A stretch of DNA of 56,224 bases from assembly GCA_018665815.1 (NCBI GenBank), contig JABJBP010000133.1, positions 1 through 56,224 on the forward strand, in the 5' to 3' direction. This document shows, in pieces, positions 27,363-36,740 of this stretch. The stretch comes from Rhodospirillaceae bacterium (lineage in GTDB: Bacteria; Pseudomonadota; Alphaproteobacteria; Rhodospirillales; Casp-alpha2). The notes under the pieces are model-generated. The model was not told where the DNA came from and made no database searches. It saw only the letters and a list, made by a program, of their open reading frames with translations. How positions within the stretch are numbered: position 1 is the first letter of the stretch; each line of letters opens with the position of its first letter. The translations under genes were made by a program, and so were the position numbers.

Positions 27363-28349
27363 ATGGCATTTCGAACAGTATCACCAGCCATGATCTTCTT
27401 CGTGGCATTGGCCGCATTTGGGCTCGCACCATCGCAGGCTGAAGCCGAAGCAGATATCGTGATCGGGGCTGGCAGCAGCGCTAAAGTTCACCACAATGTG
27501 GCGCGCGCCATGTGCCGGCAAATTCAAAAAACCGTAACAGGCGTCACCTGCGAAGCATTACGGATCGAAGGCGGCGATGCGGCTGAGCCAGGTGCCGTGC
27601 TGAATAATTTACGCAACGCCGCATTGGAATTGGGCATTGTGCCCGCCGATTGGCAATACCACGCGACCCAGGGCACCGGCCCGTTCAAGTTCACCGGCAA
27701 AATCGACAATGCGCGGGCATTATTTTCCTTGCACGCGCAGCCGTTCACTTTGGCGGCGCGGCGCGATGCGGGGATCAACAGCTTGGACGATCTGGCGGGT
27801 AAGCGTATCAATATCGGCACCCCCGGTTCACCTCAACGCGTGATGATGAACATGCTGATGGCGGCGAAGAAATGGACCACGAAGTCCTTCGGGTTCGTCG
27901 ATGAATTGTCGGAAAACGAACAATCGCTGGCACTTTGCCACAATCGGGTTCAGGCCGTGGTGTCAACGAGCGCCCATCCCAGTCCGGCGATCGCCCAGGC
28001 GATCAAACTTTGTGACGCGAAAATCGTTCCGGTCACCGGCGACGCGGTCGGCAAGTTGATCGCCGATAACCGGTTTTTGAGTTCCACGGCGGTGCCGGCT
28101 GGCTTGTACGATGGGCACGTCAAAGCGGCGAAAACCTTTGGTGTCGCGGTGACGGTCATGACTTCCGAGGACATGGAAGAAGATTTGATCTACACGGTGG
28201 TTAAAACTGTGTTTGAAAATCTCGACCGCTTCAAGCGCCTGCACCCATCCTTGGCGATCTTGCTGCCGGGCCGGATGATGACCGATGGCTTGAGCGCACC
28301 GCTGCACAAAGGTGCCGTGCGTTACTACCGCGAAAAGAACATGATGTAA
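27363..28349 (+). CDS. TAXI-family solute-binding protein (second, divergent copy)
   Basis: A second 328-residue TAXI protein follows the first. The ATG at 27363 has GGGAGGCGG just upstream. A signal peptide covers about residues 1-28 (hydrophobic AMIFFVALAAFGLA, cleavage near AEA-EA). It keeps PADWQYHA, GKRINIGTPGSP and the C-terminal LSAPLHKGAVRYYREKNMM. However, the GVYYPTGG motif of the first copy is replaced by SAKVHHNVARA, so the ligand site differs. It may bind another ligand for the same permease, or act as a sensor or accessory protein. A TRAP permease gene starts 79 bases on. Confidence 0.9.
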   Translation: MAFRTVSPAMIFFVALAAFGLAPSQAEAEADIVIGAGSSAKVHHNVARAMCRQIQKTVTGVTCEALRIEGGDAAEPGAVLNNLRNAALELGIVPADWQYHATQGTGPFKFTGKIDNARALFSLHAQPFTLAARRDAGINSLDDLAGKRINIGTPGSPQRVMMNMLMAAKKWTTKSFGFVDELSENEQSLALCHNRVQAVVSTSAHPSPAIAQAIKLCDAKIVPVTGDAVGKLIADNRFLSSTAVPAGLYDGHVKAAKTFGVAVTVMTSEDMEEDLIYTVVKTVFENLDRFKRLHPSLAILLPGRMMTDGLSAPLHKGAVRYYREKNMM

Positions 28350-28428
28350 GAATAACGGTGAAATTCGCCAGCCTCTGTCAGGGGTGTAATTGGATCGAAC
28401 GCAATGTGCGTCGATACGGGAGAAGACG

Positions 28429-31038
28429 ATGAGTGAAGAAAAAGATGTAATCGCGCCGGCGACCAGCGAGGATGAGTTGGCGGATATGATCGCCCAAGCG
28501 GATACGGGCGGACGCAACCCCACGGGCATTTCCAAACAAATTCTCTGGTGGGTGCCGCTGACTTGGGCGCTGTTCCAGCTTTGGTACGCATCACCGCTGC
28601 CGTTTATCTTTAACATCGGCCTGTTCAATTCGACCGAGGCACGCTCCATTCACTTGGTCTTCGCCGTTTTCCTGGCGTTCACGGCATTCCCGACGTTCAA
28701 GACGTCGCCTCGCGACTACATTCCGGTCCAGGATTGGATCATGTCATTGATTGGCGCGCTGGCCGCCGGCTACATATACATATTTTTCCGCGAACTCGCG
28801 GAACGGCCAGGGCTGCCGACCACAGAAGACCTCGTGGCGTCTGTCGTTGGTATTATCTTTGTACTGGAAGCGACGCGGCGTGCCCTCGGGCCACCGTTGA
28901 TGATTGTTGCCATCGTCTTTCTCTCCTACACGTTCTTGGGGCCCTATATGCCCGAGATTATTTCCCATAAAGGCGCCAGCCTGAACAAGGGTATGTCGCA
29001 CTTCTATTTGACTACGGAAGGTCTGTTCGGCATTGCGCTAGGCGTGTCCACATCCATGGTGTTCTTGTTCGTGTTGTTCGGCTCACTACTCGAAAAAGCT
29101 GGCGCCGGAAATTATTTCATCCGCGTTGCTTTCGCCCTAATGGGACACATGCGCGGCGGCCCGGCGAAAGCCGCCGTCGTGTCATCGGCGTTGACCGGTC
29201 TGGTTTCAGGTTCCGCCATTGCCAACGTGGTGACGACCGGGACCTTTACCATCCCGCTGATGCGCAAGGTTGGATTCTCGGCTGAGAAAGCCGGTGCCGT
29301 TGAAGTGGCTTCAAGCACCAACGGCCAATTGACGCCCCCAATCATGGGCGCAGTTGCCTTTCTGATGGTCGAGTATGTCGGTATCACCTACATCGAGGTC
29401 ATCACTCATGCCGCCCTGCCGGCGCTGATCTCCTACATGGCGCTGGTCTACATCGTGCATCTGGAAGCCTGCAAAGCCGACATGAAAGGTCTGCCGCGCA
29501 AGCACGTGCCGAAGTTCATCCAGAGCCTGATGTCCTTCCTGTTGACCTTCATCTGCCTCGCTGTGCTGACAGTAGTCGTTTACTACGGGTTCGGTTGGAT
29601 GAAAGGCGCCTTCGGTGGTGCGACGCCTTGGATTGCAGCTGTTCTAGTCGCCGTTGCATTTGCCGGATTGGTCAAGTATTCGGTGAAATTCCCCGAATTG
29701 GACACGTCGACGGAAATTCTTGAATTGCCGGAACCGGGACCGACGATCAAGGCCGGACTCTATTATCTGGTGCCGGTCGCATTATTGGTCTGGTGTTTGA
29801 CCGTGGAGCGCCTATCGCCGGGGCTTTCGGCCTTTTGGGCGACGGTTTTCCTGCTGTTCATCCTGATCACCCAAAAACCCCTGAAAGCGATCTTCCGTAA
29901 ATCCGGCGACGACGTCTTGGGTTGTCTCAAGGAAGGCTTCGCCGACATGCTGGACGGCATGATCAGCGGCGCCCGGAACATGATCGGCATCGGTGTGGCG
30001 ACAGCGGCGGCCGGTTTGGTTGTCGGTGCGGTGACACTGACGGGTGTCGGCCAAGTGTTGTCTGAAGTTGTAGAATACATCTCCGGCGGCTACGTGCTGT
30101 TGATGCTGATCTTCACAGCAGTGCTCAGCCTGATCTTAGGCATGGGGTTGCCGACGACGGCGAACTACATCGTCGTGTCCAGCCTGATGGCACCGGTGAT
30201 CGTCACCGTGGGCGCCGAGAATGGCCTCATCGTGCCGTTGATCGCCGTTCACATGTTCGTATTTTACTTTGGGATTTTGGCCGATGATACGCCACCTGTA
30301 GCCCTGGCCGCCTTTGCGGCGGCGGCCATATCAGGAGGCGATCCCATCCGAACCGGTATTCAGGGTTTCATGTATGATATTCGTACTGCGATCCTGCCGT
30401 TCTTGTTCATCTTCAACACGGAACTGCTGATGATCGGTATTGAAAGCTGGTATCATCTATTGATCACTATAGCGACGGCGGTCATGGCGATGCTGCTATT
30501 CGCAGCCGGAACACAGGGGTATTTTCTGACCAAAAGCCGATTATGGGAGTCTCTTGCGCTGATTTTGGTGGCGTTTACGCTGTTCAGGCCGGGATTCTGG
30601 ATGGATTACATATATCCGCCATTGAAAACCGTCCCGGCCAAGGAAATCTACTCGGTCGCGGAAGGTTTGCCAGATGACGCGCAAATTCGCATCCAGGTGA
30701 AGGGTGAGGATCTGGAAGGTCGAGCGATTGATAAAATCGTCATGCTCGGGATGGGTAAACCGGCGAAGGGCGTTGAACGCCTGAAAGCCGCCGGATTGGA
30801 ACTCCGCGAGGAAGAGGGCAAGTTGATTGTCGATAATGTGGTCTTTGGCTCGAACGCCGAACGCCAGAAAATCGACTTCGACTATGAGATCGCCAGTGTG
30901 CAGAGCAAGTCGGACCGGCCACCCAAGCAGTTGTTCTACATTCCGGCCATACTCTTGTTCTTTTTCATCGTCATGATCCAGCGCCGTCGACGGGATAGCG
31001 ATGGTGATGGCGCGGTCGCCGCACCCCAGGCCGCTTAG
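28429..31038 (+). CDS. TRAP transporter permease, fused 4TM/12TM type
   Basis: TAXI-type TRAP systems use one fused permease for the small (DctQ-like) and large (DctM-like) membrane parts, driven by a Na+ or H+ gradient. From the ATG at 28429 (GGGAGAAGACG upstream) the product is 869 residues. The first 230 residues hold the small-subunit helices, and about 230-660 the large subunit with GSAIANVVTTGTFTIPLMRK, VASSTNGQLTPPIMGAVAF and GMGLPTTANYIV. After a further hydrophobic segment a soluble C-terminal domain (about 730-830, DUF3394-like) precedes one last membrane helix and a basic tail. It works with one or both TAXI proteins upstream. Confidence 0.95.
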   Translation: MSEEKDVIAPATSEDELADMIAQADTGGRNPTGISKQILWWVPLTWALFQLWYASPLPFIFNIGLFNSTEARSIHLVFAVFLAFTAFPTFKTSPRDYIPVQDWIMSLIGALAAGYIYIFFRELAERPGLPTTEDLVASVVGIIFVLEATRRALGPPLMIVAIVFLSYTFLGPYMPEIISHKGASLNKGMSHFYLTTEGLFGIALGVSTSMVFLFVLFGSLLEKAGAGNYFIRVAFALMGHMRGGPAKAAVVSSALTGLVSGSAIANVVTTGTFTIPLMRKVGFSAEKAGAVEVASSTNGQLTPPIMGAVAFLMVEYVGITYIEVITHAALPALISYMALVYIVHLEACKADMKGLPRKHVPKFIQSLMSFLLTFICLAVLTVVVYYGFGWMKGAFGGATPWIAAVLVAVAFAGLVKYSVKFPELDTSTEILELPEPGPTIKAGLYYLVPVALLVWCLTVERLSPGLSAFWATVFLLFILITQKPLKAIFRKSGDDVLGCLKEGFADMLDGMISGARNMIGIGVATAAAGLVVGAVTLTGVGQVLSEVVEYISGGYVLLMLIFTAVLSLILGMGLPTTANYIVVSSLMAPVIVTVGAENGLIVPLIAVHMFVFYFGILADDTPPVALAAFAAAAISGGDPIRTGIQGFMYDIRTAILPFLFIFNTELLMIGIESWYHLLITIATAVMAMLLFAAGTQGYFLTKSRLWESLALILVAFTLFRPGFWMDYIYPPLKTVPAKEIYSVAEGLPDDAQIRIQVKGEDLEGRAIDKIVMLGMGKPAKGVERLKAAGLELREEEGKLIVDNVVFGSNAERQKIDFDYEIASVQSKSDRPPKQLFYIPAILLFFFIVMIQRRRRDSDGDGAVAAPQAA

Positions 31039-31055
31039 GGTAGAGGAGAAAAACC

Positions 31056-31483
31056 ATGTACGACGTATCCTGTTACCCGTAGATTTGGAGCACGAAAACT
31101 CGTGGGACAAATCACTCGCGAACGCCGTTGAAATTTGTCAAGGCAGCGGCGGCAGCCTGCATTTGCTGCGGGTGATTCCCGACTTCGGGATGAGCATCGT
31201 CCAACAGTACTTTCCTGAAGGCTATGAGCAGGAAGTGGCTGACAAAGCGCTCGAAGAACTGAAGGCTTTTGCCGCGGAGAATGTGCCAGACGGTATCGAA
31301 GTCCAGCATATTGTCGGCGAGGGCAAAGTCTACGAGGTCGTTCTTAATATCGCCGGTGACGTTAATGCCGACCTGATCGTCATGGCGGCTCGACGGGCGG
31401 AAAAAACTGACTATCTGCTGGGGCAAAACTCGGCACGAGTGGCGCGCCATGCGGGATGTTCGGTCCTGATTGTCCACGATTGA
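31056..31483 (+). CDS. Universal stress protein (UspA family), frame broken at codon 3
   Basis: The small UspA domain protein has the ILLPVDL start, LLRVIPDFG and the C-terminal nucleotide-binding loop region YLLGQNSARVARHAGCSVLIVHD. Usp proteins next to TRAP systems (as with TeaD of the TeaABC ectoine transporter) can bind ATP and tune transport. The best start is the ATG at 31056, seven bases after AGAGGAG, but that frame reads only MYDVSCYP and stops. The real frame joins one base earlier. A single missing C (ATGTACGACCGT read as ATGTACGACGT) would give MYDRILLPVDL. The only in-frame starts upstream (31001-31009) lie inside the permease gene and lack a ribosome site. Restored length is about 143 residues. 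Confidence 0.8.
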
Positions 31484-31528
31484 TTTTGGACTCATTGAGC
31501 TAATCGGAAATTCCAGGCGGGGCAGCCC

Positions 31529-32764
31529 CTAACGGCGGCTTGTCCCGTCGCCGATCTCGCGCCATATCCCAAACTCGTCTCGGAACGTCTGAAGCGATCT
31601 CCAGGCGCGCTTGAAGTTTCTGCTGCTTTTCGATTGTTTTGTGGCGACGCTCTGCCAGGCGGCTTTCAATGCATCGAGAATGTCGGGTGCCCAGGTCTCG
31701 ATCCGAACACCCAATTTGGTCAATTCCTTCAATGCATCGAACTGCTTGGCATGGCCTTCCGCCAAGCCATGGCGGACGTTGTCGCCGCAAGCCGCATTGA
31801 TCTGCGCGCGCTGAACGGGCTCAAGGGCCTGCCAGGCGGCGAGATTGACAATCAGGTTGAGCAGGGTCGCCGGTTGATGCCAGCTTGGAAAGTAGTAGTA
31901 TTTCGCCAGTTGATGGAGCCCGAGGTTTAAATCGACGGCGGGTTGAGAGGCTTCCGCGCCGTCGATCAGGCCGCGTTCCATGGCGACATAAACGTCGCCT
32001 TCCGCCAGTTCAATAACATTGGCCCCCAGCTTTTCGGCGACCTTGCCGGCCAGCCCGTTCATGCCCAGCCGCAAGGCCTTGAAATCCTCCAATGTCTTCA
32101 CTGGCCGGCGAAACCATCCGGAACCTTCGGGTGCCAGGACGCCGCAAATCAGCGTGTGGACACCTTGCTTGTGATAGAGGTCCTGGAGAATTTCATGGCC
32201 GCCGCCAACATAGATCCAGGCAATGAATTCCTGGATTGGCGGGCCGAAGGGAATACCCGAAAATAACAAGAATGCAGGGTCTTTTTGTGCCCATACGCCG
32301 GGCGCCGCGAAGGCCGCGTCAATGGCGCCGGCCCGGACGGCATCAAACATTTCGGCAGGGGCGACCAGGGTCCCGGGTTCGTGGTAACGAAATTCAATAT
32401 CGCCATCACTGATCTGCCAGATCATCGTCTCCAGACGTTTCCCAAGCGCGCCCAGCTGCGGCAAGGAACTGGCGTAGGCACTTGCCATCCGCCAACGCAA
32501 CGCCGCGCGGTCAGGTTCGGCGGCAGGCGTTCGGGCAAACTGCGTGCGGAGTTTTTGATCATGTGCGGGGTTGGGCGGCGGCGCGGCGGCGGGGGGGGAT
32601 GCCTCTGAATTTGCCGCGGTGGTGATGGCGGCCGGGGCGTTCATGGCGGCTGAGGCCCGGGCGATCTTCTGTGCCGGCAGCTTCAGCCGCGGCGCAATGA
32701 TGGTTGTGCCGAAGACGATGCCGACAACCAGGCCTACAACTGCACCGACGATCAAATTGCGCAT
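31529..32764 (-). CDS. Membrane-anchored DctP-like TRAP solute-binding protein (orphan)
   Basis: This 411-residue protein has a DctP-family binding domain over about residues 85-390 ([76 protein letters not shown]). The N-terminus is a glycine/valine-rich membrane helix ([19 protein letters not shown]) without a clear cleavage site, followed by an Ala/Pro-rich linker of some 55 residues, so it is probably tethered in the inner membrane with the domain in the periplasm. No DctQ or DctM genes are adjacent. A longer frame from 32986 runs through the tRNA-Pro gene and is not real. It is convergent with the Usp gene. Confidence 0.85.
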   Translation of the reverse strand: MRNLIVGAVVGLVVGIVFGTTIIAPRLKLPAQKIARASAAMNAPAAITTAANSEASPPAAAPPPNPAHDQKLRTQFARTPAAEPDRAALRWRMASAYASSLPQLGALGKRLETMIWQISDGDIEFRYHEPGTLVAPAEMFDAVRAGAIDAAFAAPGVWAQKDPAFLLFSGIPFGPPIQEFIAWIYVGGGHEILQDLYHKQGVHTLICGVLAPEGSGWFRRPVKTLEDFKALRLGMNGLAGKVAEKLGANVIELAEGDVYVAMERGLIDGAEASQPAVDLNLGLHQLAKYYYFPSWHQPATLLNLIVNLAAWQALEPVQRAQINAACGDNVRHGLAEGHAKQFDALKELTKLGVRIETWAPDILDALKAAWQSVATKQSKSSRNFKRAWRSLQTFRDEFGIWREIGDGTSRR

Positions 32765-32852
32765 GATGAAATGACCCCAGCCAATTGCCGGCAATCTCGC
32801 TTCAGACGGCCGCGAACCGAGTATGAAAGATCGTGGCCGCGGCTTGAAAAAA

Positions 32853-32929
32853 TGGTCGGGACGAGTGGATTCGAACCACCGACCCCCTCGTCCCGAACGA
32901 GGTGCGCTACCAGACTGCGCCACGTCCCG
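32853..32929 (-). tRNA. tRNA-Pro (CGG)
   Basis: On the minus strand the 77-base cloverleaf begins CGGGACG and ends CGTCCCG-A-CCA, with the acceptor pairs complete and CCA encoded. The anticodon stem CCTCG/CGAGG encloses the loop TTCGGGA, giving anticodon CGG. The T arm GGTTCGAATCC is canonical. Confidence 0.97.
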
Positions 32930-33059
32930 ACCTGGTTGGTTCATGTGAACCAAGAATTCTGGTAAGGCATTGGCAGTTAAGGCCAAAACCCATGTCTTTT
33001 ATCAAGTCTCGATCATTGAACGATGCGGCAACGCCGCGCATTCCGACCGAGGCCAGCGG

Positions 33060-33335
33060 TTATACCCGCCCGGACCGACAAGGGCAAGTTCCGCCGCCGG
33101 CGCGCTCTTTGCGCAACGCGATCAAGCCGCGTAGATGAAGCGCTTCAGGGATAACGTGCGGCTTGGTATCTGTTTTCGCCAACAGCCGGTCGGCGTCTGC
33201 CAAGCGGGCGTTTGTATAATGCTCGGCGGGTTCGCGGAATATCTGTTCCATTTGTCGGGCGTATTCCAAGGAGCGGAGCACCGTTTCGGCGGCTGATATT
33301 GTCGCACCGTATCGACAATCACCGGTAAAAATCAA
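33060..33335 (-). pseudogene. Fragment of a TPR-repeat protein
   Basis: A short frame (91 residues from a TTG) contains a stretch that reads like a tetratricopeptide repeat: ARLADADRLLAKTDTKPHVI followed by PEALHLRGLIALRKERAG. After that the sequence stops resembling a TPR and ends. There is no ribosome binding site for the TTG and no continuing repeats. I read it as the remnant of a larger TPR protein; a genuine small gene is possible. Apart from it, 32940-33362 holds nothing I can support. Confidence 0.35.
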
Positions 33336-33362
33336 TGTATGCGTTGAGAAACTTCTGGCTCG

Positions 33363-35303
33363 TCAAACGGGTGCGGATGCAACGTTCCGGGCAGAAGGCT
33401 CCGCGACCGGTATTTCTAACCAGAAGGTTGAGCCTTCACCTGCGGTGCTCTGGAAACCGACGTCGCCGCCCAGTAAAGCTGCTGTCCTTTGGGTGACCGT
33501 GAGGCCGATGCCTATCCCCGGGATCGTCGAATTTGCGTGGCCCAGGCGCTCAAAGGGCGTGAAGACCTTTCTCTGCATTTCTTTGTCAATTCCTGGGCCG
33601 TCGTCGATCACGTTGATCCGCATCGACCCCGTTGAGGTCATTTCCGGTTTAACGGTCACATGTCCGCCTGTGGCGTTGTATCGGATGGCGTTGGTCAACA
33701 AATTGTCCATGCATTGGCGGAACAATATGCGATCGGTGATGATTTCCGGGAACGGTCCTTCGGAAAGTTTCAATTCGACGGTAATGGCATATTGATCCGC
33801 AAGGTTTTGCGCCTCGGTTAAGGTATCGCCCAATAAGTCGGCCACCACCGCGCTGGTCAATTTTGATGTCGCCTCGCCGGATTCAATCTGCACCAGATCA
33901 AGCACGCCCTCAATGAGCGCCAGGAGTTGCCTGCCGGCACCCAGGATTTCATCGACTTGGCGTAGCGTGCTGTCATCAAGTTGGCTGCGGCGCTGACGTT
34001 TCATCAATTGGGCGAAACCGATGATCGCGTTCAGCGGGGTGCGAAGTTCATGGCTCATACTGGACAGGAAAGTGGATTTTGCCTGACTTGCGTGTTCGGC
34101 GGCTTCTTTTGCGCTGCGCAGTGATTGTTCCGCCTCCATGGCAGTCGTGATGTCTCTGCCGGTGCCTCGAAATCCGGCAAACTGCCCATCTTCGGCATAG
34201 ACCGGGACACCATTGATGGCCAAGTAAACCGTAGTGCCGTCGGATTGAATCCGAGGATGGATAAAACTGCGGAACGATTGATGATTATGCAAGTTTTCCA
34301 AATGTTCCTGCCAGACGGTCGGGTCAACGTCTGGAATGCCGGTTTCTTCGCGGGTCTTGCCCAACAGCGCCGTTTGCGGGACGCCAGTTATCTCAGTGAA
34401 CCTCTCTGAGAAATATGAAAACCGCAATTGGCTGTCCATTTCCCAAAACCAATCCGAGGCGGCATCCGCGAAGGCGTGAAATCGAATTTCACTTTGCCTA
34501 AGCTCGTCCGTGCGTTCCTGAACGCGTTGTTCCAATTCTTCGTTGAACGATTGAAGGTCGCGTTTGTCATCCACGTGGGCTTCGCTGACATCATCCAACA
34601 TGGTCTGGACGGACCGATACAAGTCGCCTAACTCGTCCTGCCTGTTCTTGCCGTCAGCAGGAATCACCGCATCACGTCCGCCGCCGGTTAAAAGACCGTT
34701 CCTGAGTGCAAACAGCGAGTCGAGGATCTGACGCTTGAGGACCCACATGGTCGCCAAGGTGACGAAAGCAGCGATAACCAGAACCAGTCCGCTGATCCGC
34801 AGGACGTATTCGGTGAGCGCGTCGTCAATATGCGAGACATCGAAACGAAGGGCGACACCGTGATGAAAAGCCGTCGCGTCTTTCGGCCAGAAAACATCGT
34901 AGCTGTGTTCGTTCGGATTTCGTTGGCGTTGAATGCCGTCGGCCTCGCTGCTGGACAGCGGCACGCTTGGCCGTTCTCCGAGGTTGATCGCGGGCATCTG
35001 GTGGCTGGGTGAGAAGTACACACCGATAATGTTCTTCGCCCTGATTAGGCTCTTCGCATGATCTTCCATGAGAGCCGGATCGGGGTGGGGAGTTATCGCC
35101 AGTGATTCGAACAGCAATTCATCTTGCCGATCCATCTGCATGAGAAGTTGATCGGTCTGACGCAGGTAAGATGGCACTAAGATGATGATCTCGATAACGA
35201 TGACCGAGAGAAATACCACCCAGGCGATCCGGCGTCCGACAATTGATTTTAGCAACTGTACCCCCCGTTCAGTTGATAAGGGCATTGTCGCAAACCGCAT
35301 CAT
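33363..35303 (-). CDS. Membrane-bound PAS sensor histidine kinase
   Basis: This 646-residue kinase has membrane helices at about 28-46 and 170-189 enclosing a periplasmic domain of about 120 residues. A HAMP-like linker (about 190-245), a short coiled coil, a PAS domain (about 270-390: DWFWEMDSQLRFSYFSERF) and a HisKA domain with the phospho-accepting His418 in SHELRTPLNAIIGF follow. The ATPase domain spans about 515-635, with N box NLLTNAIRYN, G1 DDGPGI and G2 GIGIGLT. No response regulator gene is adjacent, so the partner is elsewhere. The signal is unknown. Confidence 0.93.
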   Translation of the reverse strand: MMRFATMPLSTERGVQLLKSIVGRRIAWVVFLSVIVIEIIILVPSYLRQTDQLLMQMDRQDELLFESLAITPHPDPALMEDHAKSLIRAKNIIGVYFSPSHQMPAINLGERPSVPLSSSEADGIQRQRNPNEHSYDVFWPKDATAFHHGVALRFDVSHIDDALTEYVLRISGLVLVIAAFVTLATMWVLKRQILDSLFALRNGLLTGGGRDAVIPADGKNRQDELGDLYRSVQTMLDDVSEAHVDDKRDLQSFNEELEQRVQERTDELRQSEIRFHAFADAASDWFWEMDSQLRFSYFSERFTEITGVPQTALLGKTREETGIPDVDPTVWQEHLENLHNHQSFRSFIHPRIQSDGTTVYLAINGVPVYAEDGQFAGFRGTGRDITTAMEAEQSLRSAKEAAEHASQAKSTFLSSMSHELRTPLNAIIGFAQLMKRQRRSQLDDSTLRQVDEILGAGRQLLALIEGVLDLVQIESGEATSKLTSAVVADLLGDTLTEAQNLADQYAITVELKLSEGPFPEIITDRILFRQCMDNLLTNAIRYNATGGHVTVKPEMTSTGSMRINVIDDGPGIDKEMQRKVFTPFERLGHANSTIPGIGIGLTVTQRTAALLGGDVGFQSTAGEGSTFWLEIPVAEPSARNVASAPV

Positions 35304-35363
35304 ATTTCACAAAGCGAATATGTTGGTATTCACCTAGCTGTGAACAGGGTGATATCGGGGCGC

Positions 35364-36380
35364 TTAGTAGGCGCGGTCGATACAGAAATCGATCAAATCG
35401 TCGAAAGACCGTTTAACCGGGCCGTCATCGAATATGCCAAGGGAATCACGGGCGATGGCGCCGTAGTGCCGGGCTCGCTCAATGGTGTCGTGAAGCGCGT
35501 TGTGCTTGATCATTAATTCGATGCCGTGCTGCAGATCGCCGTCAGATTGTTCCAAGTCTTCCAGTGTGCGGCGCCAGAACTGGCGCTCCTCGTCGTCGCT
35601 GCGCCGGAACGCCAAAATAACCGGCAAGGTGATTTTGCCGTCGCGGAAATCATCACCGACAGTCTTGCCCAGCTTCGCCTGCTCGGCGGAGAAATCGAGA
35701 ACATCGTCAATAAGCTGGAAGGCGATGCCGAGGTTCATGCCATAATTCTCGAGCGCTTCTTCCTCAACCTTCGGCCGGTCTGCCACAACAGCGCCGATCC
35801 GGCAGGCGGCGGCGAACAATTGCGCGGTCTTCGCCTTGATCACATTGAGATAAGCGGTCTCGCTGGTTTCCGTGTCATTGGTCGTGATCAATTGCAGGAC
35901 CTCGCCTTCGGCAATCACCGACGACGCATGAGACAGAATGGCCAAGACCTCCAACGAGCCGTCTTCCACCATCAACTCGAAGGATCGGCTGAAAAGAAAA
36001 TCACCGACCAATACACTGGCTTTGTTGCCGAACACCGCATTGGCCGACGCCAGCCCACGGCGCAGGTCACTTTCATCGACGACGTCATCGTGCAGCAAGG
36101 TGGCGGTATGAATAAATTCGACGCAGGCCGCCAATGCGACGTGGCGGCGGCCGTCCTCATAGCCGCACATCTTCGCGGACGCCAAGGTGAGCATGGGCCG
36201 CAGGCGCTTGCCGCCCGCCACGATCAAATGACTGGCGAGCTGCGGGATGAGATGCACGGGAGAATCCATGCGCAGGATGATTTGTTCGTTGACCGCCTTT
36301 AGGTCATCGCGAACCAACGCGGTCAGCGCGTCCAGTGACGGCTTCTTGCGGTCCCCATCAAGATTGACGACAACGCCCAC
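35364..36380 (-). CDS. ispB: Polyprenyl diphosphate synthase (ubiquinone side chain)
   Basis: This trans-polyprenyl synthase extends farnesyl diphosphate with isopentenyl units to make the octa- or decaprenyl tail of ubiquinone. The 338-residue protein has the first Asp-rich motif DDVVDESD in HTATLLHDDVVDESDLRRG and the second in FQLIDDVLDFS, plus the GGKRLRP substrate motif. Alphaproteobacteria commonly make ubiquinone-10, but chain length cannot be read with certainty here. It is divergent from the DUF2007 gene. Confidence 0.94.
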   Translation of the reverse strand: MGVVVNLDGDRKKPSLDALTALVRDDLKAVNEQIILRMDSPVHLIPQLASHLIVAGGKRLRPMLTLASAKMCGYEDGRRHVALAACVEFIHTATLLHDDVVDESDLRRGLASANAVFGNKASVLVGDFLFSRSFELMVEDGSLEVLAILSHASSVIAEGEVLQLITTNDTETSETAYLNVIKAKTAQLFAAACRIGAVVADRPKVEEEALENYGMNLGIAFQLIDDVLDFSAEQAKLGKTVGDDFRDGKITLPVILAFRRSDDEERQFWRRTLEDLEQSDGDLQHGIELMIKHNALHDTIERARHYGAIARDSLGIFDDGPVKRSFDDLIDFCIDRAY

Positions 36381-36533
36381 GGAGCACCCTCCCAGTCCTT
36401 ATCCGCCGCCGGTATCCACTTGACGACGTTTTGTTATCCGCCGAGCATAGGGACCGAACTCCTTGATGGTCAAGGATTGTGGCGGAAATTTGCCTAGAGA
36501 AAACCCACTGAGAAAGTTCACTGAGAAAACCCA

Positions 36534-36740
36534 ATGATTGAACTGATCCGAACCAACGATCCGGTTTTCCTGTCCTGGTTGAGCTTCCGGCTGGAAGAAG
36601 AGCGTGTGTCCGCCATTGTGCTCGATACACATACCGCCGTCGTTGAAGGGTCCATCGGTGCGATCCAGCGGCGCGTCATGATTGATGAAGATGATCTGGT
36701 GCGGGCGCGGCGTGTGCTCCAGGAAGCCGAAGATCTATGA
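36534..36740 (+). CDS. DUF2007 family small protein
   Basis: This 68-residue protein matches the DUF2007 pattern: MIELIRTNDPVFLSWLSFRL, a central VxDxH strand and the end VMIDEDDLVRARRVLQEAE. The family forms a small alpha-beta fold similar to PII proteins and is called putative signal-transducing; its role is not established. The stop overlaps the next ATG by four bases, so it is coupled to the methyltransferase. An 11-base direct repeat, GAGAAAACCCA, occurs at 36496-36506 and 36522-36532, just before the start, and the ribosome binding site is weak. Confidence 0.85.
   Translation: MIELIRTNDPVFLSWLSFRLEEERVSAIVLDTHTAVVEGSIGAIQRRVMIDEDDLVRARRVLQEAEDL

Noticed and set aside
32765-32986. Extended start of the DctP-like gene
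   Set aside because: It would translate through the tRNA-Pro gene; the ATG at 32764 directly precedes the membrane helix.
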